Shown in pieces: positions 31,940-40,396 of a stretch of 59,942 nt of DNA. Source of the DNA: an uncultured Paracoccaceae bacterium (GTDB lineage: Bacteria; Pseudomonadota; Alphaproteobacteria; Rhodobacterales; Rhodobacteraceae). Below the pieces are notes generated by a model. That model saw only the letters and a list, made by a program, of their open reading frames with translations, made no database searches and was not told where the DNA came from. The stretch spans positions 1-59,942 of the forward strand of contig CANMQJ010000025.1 of the NCBI GenBank assembly GCA_947500005.1, given 5' to 3'. A program made the position numbers and the translations under genes. How positions within the stretch are numbered: the stretch's first letter is position 1; the number at the start of each line of letters is the position of its first letter.

Positions 31940-32548
31940 ATGAAACGCAACACTTTACTCGCTGCAATGACCCTGGCTGCAACCGCCCTTGGCGGTGCCG
32001 CATTCGCGGACGCCAACCACGGGCGTGGGGGACAATTTGGCGCCCAGAGCGGACCAGGCATGATGCAGAACGGTGGTCCCGGTATGATGGGGAACATGGG
32101 CGGAATGATGGACATGATGAAGCGCATGCACGGAAACATGATGGGCGCAGGCATGATGGGCGCAGGCATGGGCAGTGGTATGATGAGCCCAGGCATGGCT
32201 GGCGGCATGATGCAAATGTTCGACACTGATGGAGACGGCACAACGACGCCGGAAGAAATGCGCACGCTGCTGGAGGCCAAGCTTTCCGAGTTTGACAGCG
32301 ACGGGGATGGAAGCCTCTCGATTACTGAATTTGAAGCTCTCCACAGCGCGATGATCCGCGAAATGATGGTGGATCGCTTCCAACACCTCGATGCCGATGG
32401 CGACGGCGCGGTGACGCCGGAAGAGATGGCCGCTCCTGCCGATAGGATGGAGCGGATGCAGATGATGCGGTCGAATATGGCAGATGCGCCTGCGCGGCCT
32501 GGCAACGGTCAGGGCATGGGCAACGGCTCCATGATGCAGGACAACTGA
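31940..32548 (+). CDS. Exported Met-rich EF-hand protein
   Basis: A 202-aa protein with a signal peptide, a Met/Gly-rich segment (residues ~38-93) with many MMG repeats that could bind Cu(I), and three EF-hand loops at about 95-106, 119-130 and 151-162 (DTDGDG, DSDGDG, DADGDG). A second Met-rich tail ends the protein. Met-rich and Ca-binding parts in one protein suggest a periplasmic metal buffer. GAGGTG lies 6 bp before ATG 31940. It is followed by a strong hairpin. Confidence 0.85.
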   Translation: MKRNTLLAAMTLAATALGGAAFADANHGRGGQFGAQSGPGMMQNGGPGMMGNMGGMMDMMKRMHGNMMGAGMMGAGMGSGMMSPGMAGGMMQMFDTDGDGTTTPEEMRTLLEAKLSEFDSDGDGSLSITEFEALHSAMIREMMVDRFQHLDADGDGAVTPEEMAAPADRMERMQMMRSNMADAPARPGNGQGMGNGSMMQDN

Positions 32549-32554
32549 GCCAAT

Positions 32555-32579
32555 GGGTGCCGGTTTTTTTCCGGCACCC
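32555..32579 (+). terminator. Hairpin after the EF-hand gene
   Basis: GGGTGCCGG and CCGGCACCC arms around a seven-T loop. No T tract follows on the plus strand; likely a transcription stop or mRNA-end stabiliser. Confidence 0.6.
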
Positions 32580-32688
32580 GTCCTCACAACCCCAAAACCA
32601 TTCGCGGTCGGGACATTGAACCGAACCGCGACCTGAACCGTTTAGCCTCGGTATGCCAACAAATAGAGACACGGAAAGGAAAATTCCC

Positions 32689-33075
32689 ATGGCCTATACC
32701 TATGATCGCGTCCTGAAAGACACCAAAATCGATGACGCAGAGATGCGTGTTCGGGATGCTTTGGCAGACAAGGGCTTCGGCGTTCTGACTGAGATTGACG
32801 TCAAAGCGACGATGAAAAAGAAACTTGATGCGGACATGCCGCCTTACCGCATCTTGGGGGCCTGTAATCCGGGCATGGCGCACAAAGCCATCGAGATCGA
32901 GCCTCGCATCGGTGCGATGCTTCCCTGCAATGTTATCCTGCGGCAACTGGACGGCGACACCGAGGTCAGCGCGGTCGATCCTGTCGCTTCGATGCAGGCG
33001 GTGCAGAACCAAGACCTGGACGCGGTCGCCGGCGAAGTCCGCGATCTCCTTCGGGACGCCCTCGACACCGCGTGA
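32689..33075 (+). CDS. DUF302 family protein
   Basis: A 128-aa DUF302 protein (start MAYTYDRVLKDTKID, core GFGVLTEIDVKATMKKKL, YRILGACNPGMAHKA, MLPCNVILRQ). The family is common in metal and redox gene clusters but its role is unknown; the Cys in GACNPG and LPCNV are conserved in it. AGGAAA lies upstream of ATG 32689. It lies alone between two hairpins, the EF-hand terminator and that at 33107. Confidence 0.9.
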   Translation: MAYTYDRVLKDTKIDDAEMRVRDALADKGFGVLTEIDVKATMKKKLDADMPPYRILGACNPGMAHKAIEIEPRIGAMLPCNVILRQLDGDTEVSAVDPVASMQAVQNQDLDAVAGEVRDLLRDALDTA

Positions 33076-33106
33076 TGGCGGGATGGGCGTTAGATGCCCT
33101 GTCGCA

Positions 33107-33134
33107 GATCGAGCGCCTTTAGCGGTGCTCGATC
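33107..33134 (+). terminator. Hairpin between DUF302 and lgt
   Basis: GATCGAGC / GCTCGATC arms with a 12-base loop, no T tract. Probable end of the DUF302 transcript. Confidence 0.45.
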
Positions 33135-33180
33135 AATGCCATCTAATCCCCACGTAAATTCCTGATGAGGAACTCACCCA

Positions 33181-34101
33181 GTGCTGCCAGCGGGATTGCC
33201 ATTTCCGGATATTGGAACCGACCTCTTCTCCTTCGACATCGGGGGGGTCACATTCGCACTCCGCTGGTACGCGCTAGCCTATATCTTCGGTATCCTGATT
33301 GGCTGGCGCATTTGTTCGAGTGCCATAAGCCGTCCCGCGCTCTGGACGTCAGCTGGACCGCCGCTTGACCGAACGCAGATCGAAGATCTTCTGACGTGGA
33401 TCATCATCGGCGTGATTGCTGGTGGTCGCCTGGGCTTTGTACTGTTCTACCAGCCCGCATATTATCTCGCCAATCCCTTGGAAATTCTGATGGTCTGGCA
33501 AGGCGGCATGTCTTTCCACGGGGGGTTCGCGGGAGTTGTCATCGCGGCCTTGCTGTTCTGCCTTAGACAGAACGCGTCATTGCTCAGCACTGGCGACTTG
33601 CTGGCTTTGGCAACACCACCAGGCTTGTTTCTTGGAAGGCTGGCGAACTTCACCAACAATGAGTTGTGGGGGCGGCCGACGGACGTTCCCTGGGCGGTGA
33701 TCTTTCCCGGCGAAGTCGCGCAGGCCTGCCCAGGGGTTAGCGGCCTCTGCGCCCGACACCCGTCCCAGCTGTACGAGGCGGTATTGGAGGGGCTCATTCT
33801 TGGAATACTGCTCATTTATCTCGCTTGGGGCCGGGGCTGGCTGAAAATGCCCGGTGCCTTGGCTGGCGTGTTTCTGACCGGCTATGGTCTTGCCCGAAAT
33901 TTCGTCGAGATGTTCCGGCAACCGGACCAGCAGTTCGTGACGGAAGATAACCCAATTGGCCATGCGCTCCACTTTGGTGAGTGGGGTTTGACCATGGGCC
34001 AGTTGCTCTCCATGCCAATGGTGCTGGTCGGGCTGGCGTTGATCGTGTTCGCCCGGCGGGAACGGGGCCGGACAGCGCCACCCCGCAGAGCCGCAATGTA
34101 A
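33181..34101 (+). CDS. lgt: Prolipoprotein diacylglyceryl transferase Lgt (accessory copy)
   Basis: A 306-aa, seven-helix inner-membrane enzyme that adds diacylglycerol to the lipobox Cys of prolipoproteins. Signatures: GGRLGFVLFYQP, GGMSFHGGFAG, GRLANFTNNELWG and RHPSQLYEAVLEG. It starts with GTG behind GAGGAAC. A chromosomal lgt is essential in such bacteria, so this is almost certainly an extra copy. It lies just upstream of the CopB-like ATPase with its own CueR-type promoter; lspA and lnt, the next two pathway steps, lie at 48.9-50.9 kb. Confidence 0.95.
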   Translation: MLPAGLPFPDIGTDLFSFDIGGVTFALRWYALAYIFGILIGWRICSSAISRPALWTSAGPPLDRTQIEDLLTWIIIGVIAGGRLGFVLFYQPAYYLANPLEILMVWQGGMSFHGGFAGVVIAALLFCLRQNASLLSTGDLLALATPPGLFLGRLANFTNNELWGRPTDVPWAVIFPGEVAQACPGVSGLCARHPSQLYEAVLEGLILGILLIYLAWGRGWLKMPGALAGVFLTGYGLARNFVEMFRQPDQQFVTEDNPIGHALHFGEWGLTMGQLLSMPMVLVGLALIVFARRERGRTAPPRRAAM

Positions 34102-34119
34102 TCGCCGTACTGATCTCTC

Positions 34120-34150
34120 TTGACCCTCCTGTGGATGGAAGCCCCAAGCA
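34120..34150 (+). promoter_or_regulatory. CueR-type promoter of the CopB-like ATPase
   Basis: -35 TTGACC (34120-34125), 19-bp spacer CTCCTGTGGATGGAAGCCC, -10 CAAGCA (34145-34150). The dyad is less perfect than at copA but the layout is the same. Confidence 0.7.
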
Positions 34151-34179
34151 AGAGAAGCATTCTCGGAAAGGACCGCAAA

Positions 34180-36525
34180 ATGAGCACCCCCGACAGTTCT
34201 GAAACCACAGCAGCTTCCTCGGTATTCGTTTGCCCCATGCACCCTGAGGTGCGGCAGTTTGAGCCCGGCAAATGTCCGAAATGCGGGATGCACCTCGTGC
34301 CGGAATCGGAGCTCGAGGTCCATTCAGCACATGATCATCACGAACACCACGCGGGTGCCACGCCGGCCGATGGCCGATATGATCTGGTTCCTACAGGACA
34401 TGATGGTCCCATTTTCACCTGCCCGATGCACCCTCAGGTGCGGCAGCCTGATCCGGGCGCGTGTCCGATCTGTGGTATGGGATTGGAACTGGAATCCGGT
34501 GTGCCGGGCGATGAAGGTCCAAATCCCGAACTGGTGGATTTCACACGGCGGTTCTGGGTCGGCACAGTTCTGACTATCCCGCTCCTTGTCCTCACGATGG
34601 GGCCATTCGTCGGTTTCCCCGCAGTCCGGACGTTTTTTGGCGAAAGCACTACACAATGGATCGAATTGATCCTGGCAACGCCAGTGGTCTTGTGGTGCGG
34701 CTGGCCGTTTCTGGAACGCGGATGGATTTCGTTCCGCACATTGAACCTCAACATGTTCTCCCTGATCGGCATGGGCGTTCTGGCCGCCTGGCTCTTCAGC
34801 GTCGTTGCCGTTCTCGCACCGGACATATTCCCTGATGGGTTCCGAGACTCCGAAGGCCATGTCGGCGTCTACTTCGAGGCGGCGGCGGTGATCGTGACGC
34901 TCGTGCTGCTCGGTCAGGTGATGGAATTGCGCGCACGTGAAGGAACCGGAAAGGCGATCCGTGCGCTACTCGATATGGCCGCCAAGACCGCGCGGGTCAT
35001 GCGGGACGATGGCTCCGAAGAGGAGATCCCGCTGGAGGACGTACAGGTCGGCGACCGGCTGCGCGTACGGCCCGGTGACAAGGTGCCTGTCGATGGCGTG
35101 GTTCTGGACGGCCGGTCCTCGATCGACGAAAGCATGATCTCCGGTGAACCTGTGCCGGTCGAGAAGACCGAAGGCGACCCAGTAACTGGTGCGACGATCA
35201 ACGGCACGGGCAGTCTTGTGGTGGAGGCGACGCGTGTCGGGTCCGACACGATGCTGGCTCAAATTGTCGAGATGGTGTCGAACGCGCAGCGCTCGCGCGC
35301 CCCGATCCAGAAATACGCCGACAAGGTGGCGGGATATTTCGTTCCGGCCGTCATCGGTATCGCGGTCCTGTCCTTCATCGCCTGGGCGATCTGGGGGCCC
35401 GCGCCTGCGCTTTCCTACGCATTGATTTCGGCGGTGGCGGTTCTGATCATCGCCTGTCCTTGTGCGCTTGGCCTGGCGACACCGATGTCGATCATGACAG
35501 CGACAGGACGGGGCGCTCAGGCAGGGGTGCTGATCAAGAACGCCGAGGCGCTGGAGCGGTTCGAGAAAGTCGATACCCTGATCGTCGACAAGACCGGCAC
35601 GTTGACCGAAGGCAAGCCGCGGCTTGTCGACGTACTCCCGCAACCCGGCCACGACGAAGCCGAGGTCTTGCGTCTCGCCGCATCGCTTGAGCGCGGATCG
35701 GAGCACCCCTTGGCCGAAGCGATCGTCAGGGGTGCGGAGGAGCGAGATGTCAAAATGGACGAGGCACGGGACTTCGAGGCGGTCACTGGCAAGGGCGTCA
35801 AGGGGGTCGTTGACGGCAAAGCGGTCGCGCTCGGCAATTTGGCGATGATCCGCGAATTGGGGCTCGAGGCGGGCGCGTTGACCGCCAAGGCCAATGCCCG
35901 CCGCGACGAAGGCGAGACGGTCATGTTCGTTGTGCTGGATGGCGAGATCGCCGGTCTAGTTGCTGTCGCCGACCCAGTGAAGGAGACCACGCCAGAAGCC
36001 ATCGAGGATCTGCATGAACTGGGGTTCCGCGTCATCATGGCGACCGGCGACAACGAACGCACGGCCAAGGCCATCGGCACGCGGCTCGGAATCGATGAGA
36101 TCCGGGCCGACGTGCTGCCGGAGGACAAGGCGCGGATCATCCTTGAGTTGCAAGAGGCGGGCCACAAGGTCGCCATGGCCGGGGATGGCGTCAACGACGC
36201 CCCCGCGCTCGCGCAGGCCGATGTCGGCATCGCCATGGGCACCGGCGCCGATGTGGCCATCGAAAGCGCGGGCGTCACGCTGGTCAAGGGCAACCTTGAT
36301 GGTATCGTGCGTGCGCGGCGGCTCGCCCGGGCCACGATGCGCAACATCCGCCAGAACCTGTTCTTCGCGCTGATCTACAACGCCTCCGGCGTGCCGGTCG
36401 CGGCGGGAGTTCTGTTTCCCTTCTTTGGCATCCTCATCAGTCCGATGTTTGCTGCCTTCGCCATGAGCGCGTCGTCAATCTCGGTGGTGCTCAATTCGCT
36501 GCGCCTTCGCGGCGTTCGTATCTAG
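34180..36525 (+). CDS. P1B-type copper ATPase with two N-terminal YHS-like metal-binding domains
   Basis: A 781-aa ATPase. In place of HMA domains it has two heavy-metal-binding zinc-ribbon-like modules, each with CPMHP and CxxCGM (KCPKCGMHL and ACPICGMGL), separated by a His-rich linker (HDHHEHHAG). Core motifs: SGEP, CPC (C426-C428), phosphorylation Asp470 in DKTGT, SEHP, GDGVNDAP. CPC points to Cu(I) or Ag(I). AAAGGACCG precedes ATG 34180; the upstream frame overlaps the promoter. It probably complements CopA, perhaps with a different metal form or a periplasmic delivery role. Confidence 0.95.
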   Translation: MSTPDSSETTAASSVFVCPMHPEVRQFEPGKCPKCGMHLVPESELEVHSAHDHHEHHAGATPADGRYDLVPTGHDGPIFTCPMHPQVRQPDPGACPICGMGLELESGVPGDEGPNPELVDFTRRFWVGTVLTIPLLVLTMGPFVGFPAVRTFFGESTTQWIELILATPVVLWCGWPFLERGWISFRTLNLNMFSLIGMGVLAAWLFSVVAVLAPDIFPDGFRDSEGHVGVYFEAAAVIVTLVLLGQVMELRAREGTGKAIRALLDMAAKTARVMRDDGSEEEIPLEDVQVGDRLRVRPGDKVPVDGVVLDGRSSIDESMISGEPVPVEKTEGDPVTGATINGTGSLVVEATRVGSDTMLAQIVEMVSNAQRSRAPIQKYADKVAGYFVPAVIGIAVLSFIAWAIWGPAPALSYALISAVAVLIIACPCALGLATPMSIMTATGRGAQAGVLIKNAEALERFEKVDTLIVDKTGTLTEGKPRLVDVLPQPGHDEAEVLRLAASLERGSEHPLAEAIVRGAEERDVKMDEARDFEAVTGKGVKGVVDGKAVALGNLAMIRELGLEAGALTAKANARRDEGETVMFVVLDGEIAGLVAVADPVKETTPEAIEDLHELGFRVIMATGDNERTAKAIGTRLGIDEIRADVLPEDKARIILELQEAGHKVAMAGDGVNDAPALAQADVGIAMGTGADVAIESAGVTLVKGNLDGIVRARRLARATMRNIRQNLFFALIYNASGVPVAAGVLFPFFGILISPMFAAFAMSASSISVVLNSLRLRGVRI

Positions 36526-36573
36526 AAGCGCGCAACAGCGTTCGGACGAACCAAAATTAAAAGGGGGCCATTT

Positions 36574-37899
36574 ATGCAGAGCGAAAAAGAAACGTACCGC
36601 GAAAATTCCATCAGTCTGGGCGGAGCCGTTGCGATGGGGACAGGCGTGATGATCGGCGCTGGAATCTTTGCGTTGACGGGGCAAATCGCGCAGCTCGCCG
36701 GCCCGCTTTTCCCGCTTGCATTCATCGCCGGCGCGGTCGTCACAAGCTTCAGCGCCTACAGCTACATCAGGATGTCGAACAAATGGCCGTCCTCGGGTGG
36801 CATCGCCATGATCCTGCAGAAATGCTATGGCCCCGGAGCCATCGCGGGCGGGGCCGCACTGCTGATGGCGCTCAGCATGGTGATCGCGGAAAGCCTCGTC
36901 GCCCGGACCTTCGCCACCTATGTCTTGCGCCCTTTCGATATCGAAGGTGGCCCATTGGTCCCCGCTCTGGCCGTGGCCGTAATCGTTTTCGCCTTTCTGG
37001 TGAACATCGCCGGAAACCGCTCGGTCGGGCTATTTTCGCTGATCATGGCAGCGATCAAGATCGGAGGCATAGCTCTGTTCGGCATCGCGGCCCTGTGGTC
37101 CAGTGGTTTTGCGTTCGCCGCGGCCTCCGAGACGCCTCAATCCTACAGTATAACCGGTTTCATAGCATCCACGGCGCTGGCTATCCTTGCCTTCAAAGGG
37201 TTCACGACGATCACCAACAGCGGGGCCGAGATCACCGAACCCAACCGCAACGTTGGCCGAGCAATCATGTTCTCGATCGGGATCTGCGTCGTCGTTTACC
37301 TGTTGGTAGCCTTCGGGGTTGGTTCGAGTCTGACGATCGAGGAGATCATCTCGGCGCGTGACTATTCACTGGCACAAGCGGCGCAGCCCGCCCTTGGACA
37401 AACCGGCTTCATACTGACGGTGATCCTGGCCGCTGTCGCAACCGCGTCCGGCGTTCTGGCCAGCGTCTTCGCGGTGTCGCGCATGCTGGCGATGTTGACG
37501 GACATGGAAATGATCCCGCACAGCCACTTCGGAATGTCCGGCCCTATCCAGCGCCACACGCTGGTCTATACCGTTGTCATCGCTTCAGCGCTGGCCGTGC
37601 TTTTCGACCTGGGCCGGATCGCATCCCTCGGTGCCTTCTTCTACCTTGTAATGGACATGATCATACACTGGGGCGTGTTCCGCTATCGTCGAACAGATGT
37701 GGGCGCCTCCGGTATCGTGCTTTTGAGTGCCCTGTCGCTCGATGCGATTGTACTGGCAGCTTTCACCGTGATGAAGCTTCAAAGCGACCCGATGATCGTT
37801 CTCTACGCCGCTGTCGGGATGATCGCCGTGTTCGCCTTCGAGCGCGTTTACTTGTCGAAGTGGATGGCACCGCAAGCTGCACACGCCCACGGTGATTAG
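36574..37899 (+). CDS. APC-family amino acid/polyamine permease
   Basis: A 441-aa membrane transporter with about 12 helices. The first helix carries the APC signature GTGVMIGAGIFALTG, and helix 6 contains LAILAFKGFTTITNSGAEI. Substrate is unknown. It lies 48 bp after the copper ATPase on the same strand behind AAAGGGGG, so it may be co-transcribed. A His-rich C-terminal end (AAHAHGD) is present. Amino acid or thiol import or export could relieve metal stress, but this is not shown. Confidence 0.9.
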   Translation: MQSEKETYRENSISLGGAVAMGTGVMIGAGIFALTGQIAQLAGPLFPLAFIAGAVVTSFSAYSYIRMSNKWPSSGGIAMILQKCYGPGAIAGGAALLMALSMVIAESLVARTFATYVLRPFDIEGGPLVPALAVAVIVFAFLVNIAGNRSVGLFSLIMAAIKIGGIALFGIAALWSSGFAFAAASETPQSYSITGFIASTALAILAFKGFTTITNSGAEITEPNRNVGRAIMFSIGICVVVYLLVAFGVGSSLTIEEIISARDYSLAQAAQPALGQTGFILTVILAAVATASGVLASVFAVSRMLAMLTDMEMIPHSHFGMSGPIQRHTLVYTVVIASALAVLFDLGRIASLGAFFYLVMDMIIHWGVFRYRRTDVGASGIVLLSALSLDAIVLAAFTVMKLQSDPMIVLYAAVGMIAVFAFERVYLSKWMAPQAAHAHGD

Positions 37900-37906
37900 C
37901 GTGCCG

Positions 37907-38551
37907 TCACCTGGCATGAAGAGCTGCGATGGCTTGTGCGCCGATCGTGATCAGCCCGACCGAAAAGGCAAACGCAGCCAAGGCGAGCAACATCACGCCC
38001 GTGTTCATGGGCAAGCGACGAACAACCGGTCCAAGAAATTCCGACCGCCCGAGAGCCGAGACGTAGAGCGGCAACGCGCTTATCATAGTCGCATAGAGGT
38101 AAACGCCGGAGATGTTCTCGAAAAACGCCGAACGCGCAAGAGTCGGGGATACAACCGCCAAAGCGGTTGAACGATTGCCGCCGAATGACCCGAACCAGTC
38201 GGCAGATAGAACGTATGTAAGCACGTGGAGACCTGGAAAGAGAAGGGTTCTGAGCAAGACATCGACCAGCACGAAAAACACCGTGTCTCTTGAGCCCGCC
38301 TTTGGTTGCTTTGTCATGGCGAAAAGGAAAAAACTGACGTAGTTGACGGCAAAAACCACGGGCAAACCGTTGGTCGCAACCTGCCTTAGAAAGCGCATGA
38401 GTGCCGGTCCGCCGGCAGCAAGAGCCGGAGCAAAGCCCGGAGCCAGTAAGACATAGAACAACAGGACCGGCAGTAATGCAGCGAAGCTGAACAGCAGGAC
38501 ATTTCTAAGAAACTGAGCCGCGGGCATACTGATAGAGAAAAATCTATCCAT
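37907..38551 (-). CDS. Polytopic membrane protein of unknown function
   Basis: A 214-aa protein with about five hydrophobic segments and no motif I recognise (FLLFSFAALLPVLLFYVLL-like helices, SMPAAQFLRNV N-terminus). Start 38551 has GCAGG about 10 bp upstream; an in-frame start nine codons earlier is possible. It is convergent with the APC permease, stopping 7 bp from it, and is followed upstream by the IS5 fragment. No function is proposed. Confidence 0.7.
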   Translation of the reverse strand: MDRFFSISMPAAQFLRNVLLFSFAALLPVLLFYVLLAPGFAPALAAGGPALMRFLRQVATNGLPVVFAVNYVSFFLFAMTKQPKAGSRDTVFFVLVDVLLRTLLFPGLHVLTYVLSADWFGSFGGNRSTALAVVSPTLARSAFFENISGVYLYATMISALPLYVSALGRSEFLGPVVRRLPMNTGVMLLALAAFAFSVGLITIGAQAIAALHAR

Positions 38552-38592
38552 TGAAATAGCCTGCCATGTGGGCACCACTAGGTCGATGATAC

Positions 38593-38790
38593 GGGGCGTT
38601 GTTGCACAAGTCTGACGCCTCAGGATTCCCTTCGCGAACCCATGCTGTTAGCCGCATTCCATGAGCAACCCATCTCCCGCCCGCTATCGTACGACCAACT
38701 GGTCCAGCTACAACGCATCGCTGCGCAAGCGGGGGTCCCTGCTGATCTGGGTCGACGAAGACATCACTTGGCGCGCGCCCTCACCGCCGC
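38593..38790 (+). mobile_element. Truncated IS5-family element (left end)
   Basis: The sequence GGGGCGTTGTTGCACAA at 38593 looks like an IS5-type terminal inverted repeat, followed ~50 bp later by the 5' end of a transposase. The similarity stops at about 38780, where ccdA sequence takes over, and no right end is present. An insertion followed by deletion explains it. Confidence 0.7.
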
Positions 38791-39490
38791 CCTCCTAGCC
38801 GGCACGATATCATTTCTGTCCCCCTGCGTGCTACCTCTTGTGCCAGGTTATGTCTCCTACGTAACCGGGCGCACAGCCGCTGAGGGCGGGGTGGTCGGCG
38901 CTTCGCCGTCGCGCGCGGTCTGGCTGAGCCTGTGTTTTGTCCTCGGCTTCTCCACCATCTTCATGGGACTTGGCGCATCCGCGACTGCAATGGGTCAGGC
39001 CCTGCTTCGGTGGCGGTATGAACTCAACCTCGTTGGGGGCGGCATCATCATTTTCTTCGGGCTCTTCATGATAGGAGCCGCGCGTGTTTCGGTCATGGAA
39101 CGCGACTTCCGATTCAATCTCAACATCCCCGGGGGCCAACCCGCTGCGTCCTATGTCCTCGGTCTTGCCTTCGGTTTCGGCTGGACTCCGTGCATCGGCC
39201 CGATCCTCGGCGCGATCCTGACAGCCAGTGCGGCGAGTGCCACGATGGGCGAAGGTATCATGCTGCTTGCCGTCTATTCCGCCGGCCTTGGAATACCGTT
39301 TCTGATCGTGGCCGGATTCACCGACCAGATCGCGGGACGGTTGCGGGCCATCGGCCGGGTTGGCCGCCGCCTCCACCAGCTTGCGGGCATAGTGATGATC
39401 TTGATGGGGCTGGCGATGATGACAGGGCAGTTGAGCGCGCTGTCATACTGGATGCTCGACGTATTTCCGGTTCTGGGACGGATCGGATAG
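38642..39490 (+). CDS. ccdA: CcdA/DsbD-type membrane thiol-electron carrier, 5' end replaced by IS sequence
   Basis: A 282-aa reading frame whose residues ~47-282 are a six-helix CcdA: SFLSPCVLPLVPGYVSYVTG and GFGWTPCIGPILG carry the two redox cysteines. CcdA passes electrons from thioredoxin to periplasmic partners such as CcmG or TlpA. The first ~42 residues are encoded by the IS5 fragment in another frame and are not ccdA-like. Natural CcdA begins just before the first helix, so TTG 38768 (giving MARALTAALLAG) may be the working start. The usual promoter is lost, so expression is uncertain. Confidence 0.8.
   Translation: MLLAAFHEQPISRPLSYDQLVQLQRIAAQAGVPADLGRRRHHLARALTAALLAGTISFLSPCVLPLVPGYVSYVTGRTAAEGGVVGASPSRAVWLSLCFVLGFSTIFMGLGASATAMGQALLRWRYELNLVGGGIIIFFGLFMIGAARVSVMERDFRFNLNIPGGQPAASYVLGLAFGFGWTPCIGPILGAILTASAASATMGEGIMLLAVYSAGLGIPFLIVAGFTDQIAGRLRAIGRVGRRLHQLAGIVMILMGLAMMTGQLSALSYWMLDVFPVLGRIG
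38661..38798 (+). pseudogene. 5' fragment of an IS5-family transposase
   Basis: The first ~40 codons read MSNPSPARYRTTNWSSYNAS, LRKRGSLLIW and VDEDITW, the usual N-terminus of IS5-family transposases (RTTNWxxYNxxLRKRGSL). It then runs off frame into ccdA sequence and stops at TAG 38796. It cannot make an active enzyme. Confidence 0.85.
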
Positions 39491-39530
39491 CTCCATTAGT
39501 AGCAGCGTCTATTGATAACAGAAAATTTTC

Positions 39531-39561
39531 TTGAACCTCTAGTAGCTTTAGGAGTTAAGCC
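39531..39561 (+). promoter_or_regulatory. PbrR/ZntR-type promoter of L,D-transpeptidase copy 4
   Basis: -35 TTGAAC (39531-39536), 19-bp spacer CTCTAGTAGCTTTAGGAGT, -10 TAAGCC (39556-39561). The dyad resembles the operators of divalent-metal MerR sensors (CTATAGT...CTAGAGG type). Confidence 0.75.
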
Positions 39562-39683
39562 ACCGACAAAGAACGGCACCATGGAGCAAGTTGCCAATAA
39601 CGCCTCACTCCTTCCCGGGCGAACAACACTGCGTTCGGGGTAAGGTTCGGTTTGCCGTCCAATGCGTGAACGGAGCAATCTAT

Positions 39684-40349
39684 ATGCTGACAAGACGACA
39701 TTTCATCCAGACGACCACCGCGCTGTTTTCGGCATCGATATCCAGCCCGCTCCTTGCAGACACGTGGCCTACCGATGCGCAGAAGGCAGCTTGGGACGCA
39801 CAGGTTACACCTCCCGGCTACGACCCGGCCACGTCCAACCCTTGGGGCCTTCACCCTCGCTTCCTGCCACAGCGGGTCCTCGCGAAGGACGGACTTGTAC
39901 CCGGTGATATCCATGTCGATGCTGTTGCGCGCTATCTCTACCACATCGAAGAAGGCGGCACGGCGATGCGCTATGGCGTGGCGATCGCGCGCGGTAAACT
40001 TTACGAACCGGGCACCTATACGATCAAGCGCAAGGTCAGGTGGCCGCATTGGCAGCCGACACAAAACATGATCGACCGCGACCCAGAGCTCTACGCCGAT
40101 ATCGCTGACGGTATGGAACCCGGACCTGAAAACGCGCTCGGATCGCGAGCCCTCTATCTCTTCGTCGGCGACCGAGACACCTATCTAAGGATTCACGGGA
40201 CACCGTATCCAAGAAGCATTGGCGGCCGTGCGAGTTCCGGCTGCGTCCGAATGGTCATGGCACACATCAATGATCTCTATCCCAACGTCGAGATTGGCTC
40301 GACGGCATTCCTGTACTCGGCGGAAGACAGCGTCACCCCGAGAAGTTGA
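39684..40349 (+). CDS. L,D-transpeptidase (YkuD domain), copy 4
   Basis: A 221-aa exported enzyme (TRRHFIQTT signal), catalytic His171 and Cys187 (RASSGCVRM) as in copy 3, and nearly the same over the last ~145 residues. ATG 39684 has CGGAG upstream. Unlike copy 3, it stands behind a divalent-metal MerR-type promoter about 120 bp upstream, so duplicated enzymes seem to have been placed under different metal sensors. It is convergent with the small lipoprotein gene. Confidence 0.93.
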   Translation: MLTRRHFIQTTTALFSASISSPLLADTWPTDAQKAAWDAQVTPPGYDPATSNPWGLHPRFLPQRVLAKDGLVPGDIHVDAVARYLYHIEEGGTAMRYGVAIARGKLYEPGTYTIKRKVRWPHWQPTQNMIDRDPELYADIADGMEPGPENALGSRALYLFVGDRDTYLRIHGTPYPRSIGGRASSGCVRMVMAHINDLYPNVEIGSTAFLYSAEDSVTPRS

Positions 40350-40396
40350 CTGGCGCATCATGTGTTACGCGTGGGCTTGACGCATCTATGGGCTGA

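Noticed and set aside
31615..32505. Long N-terminal extension of the minus-strand lipoprotein
   Set aside because: Covers the EF-hand gene antisense and crosses a signal peptide start; a GTG with a good ribosome site exists at 31614.
36574..37899. Considered the APC permease as a metal transporter
   Set aside because: Carries the APC first-helix signature rather than Nramp features such as DPGN; assigned as an amino acid-type permease.
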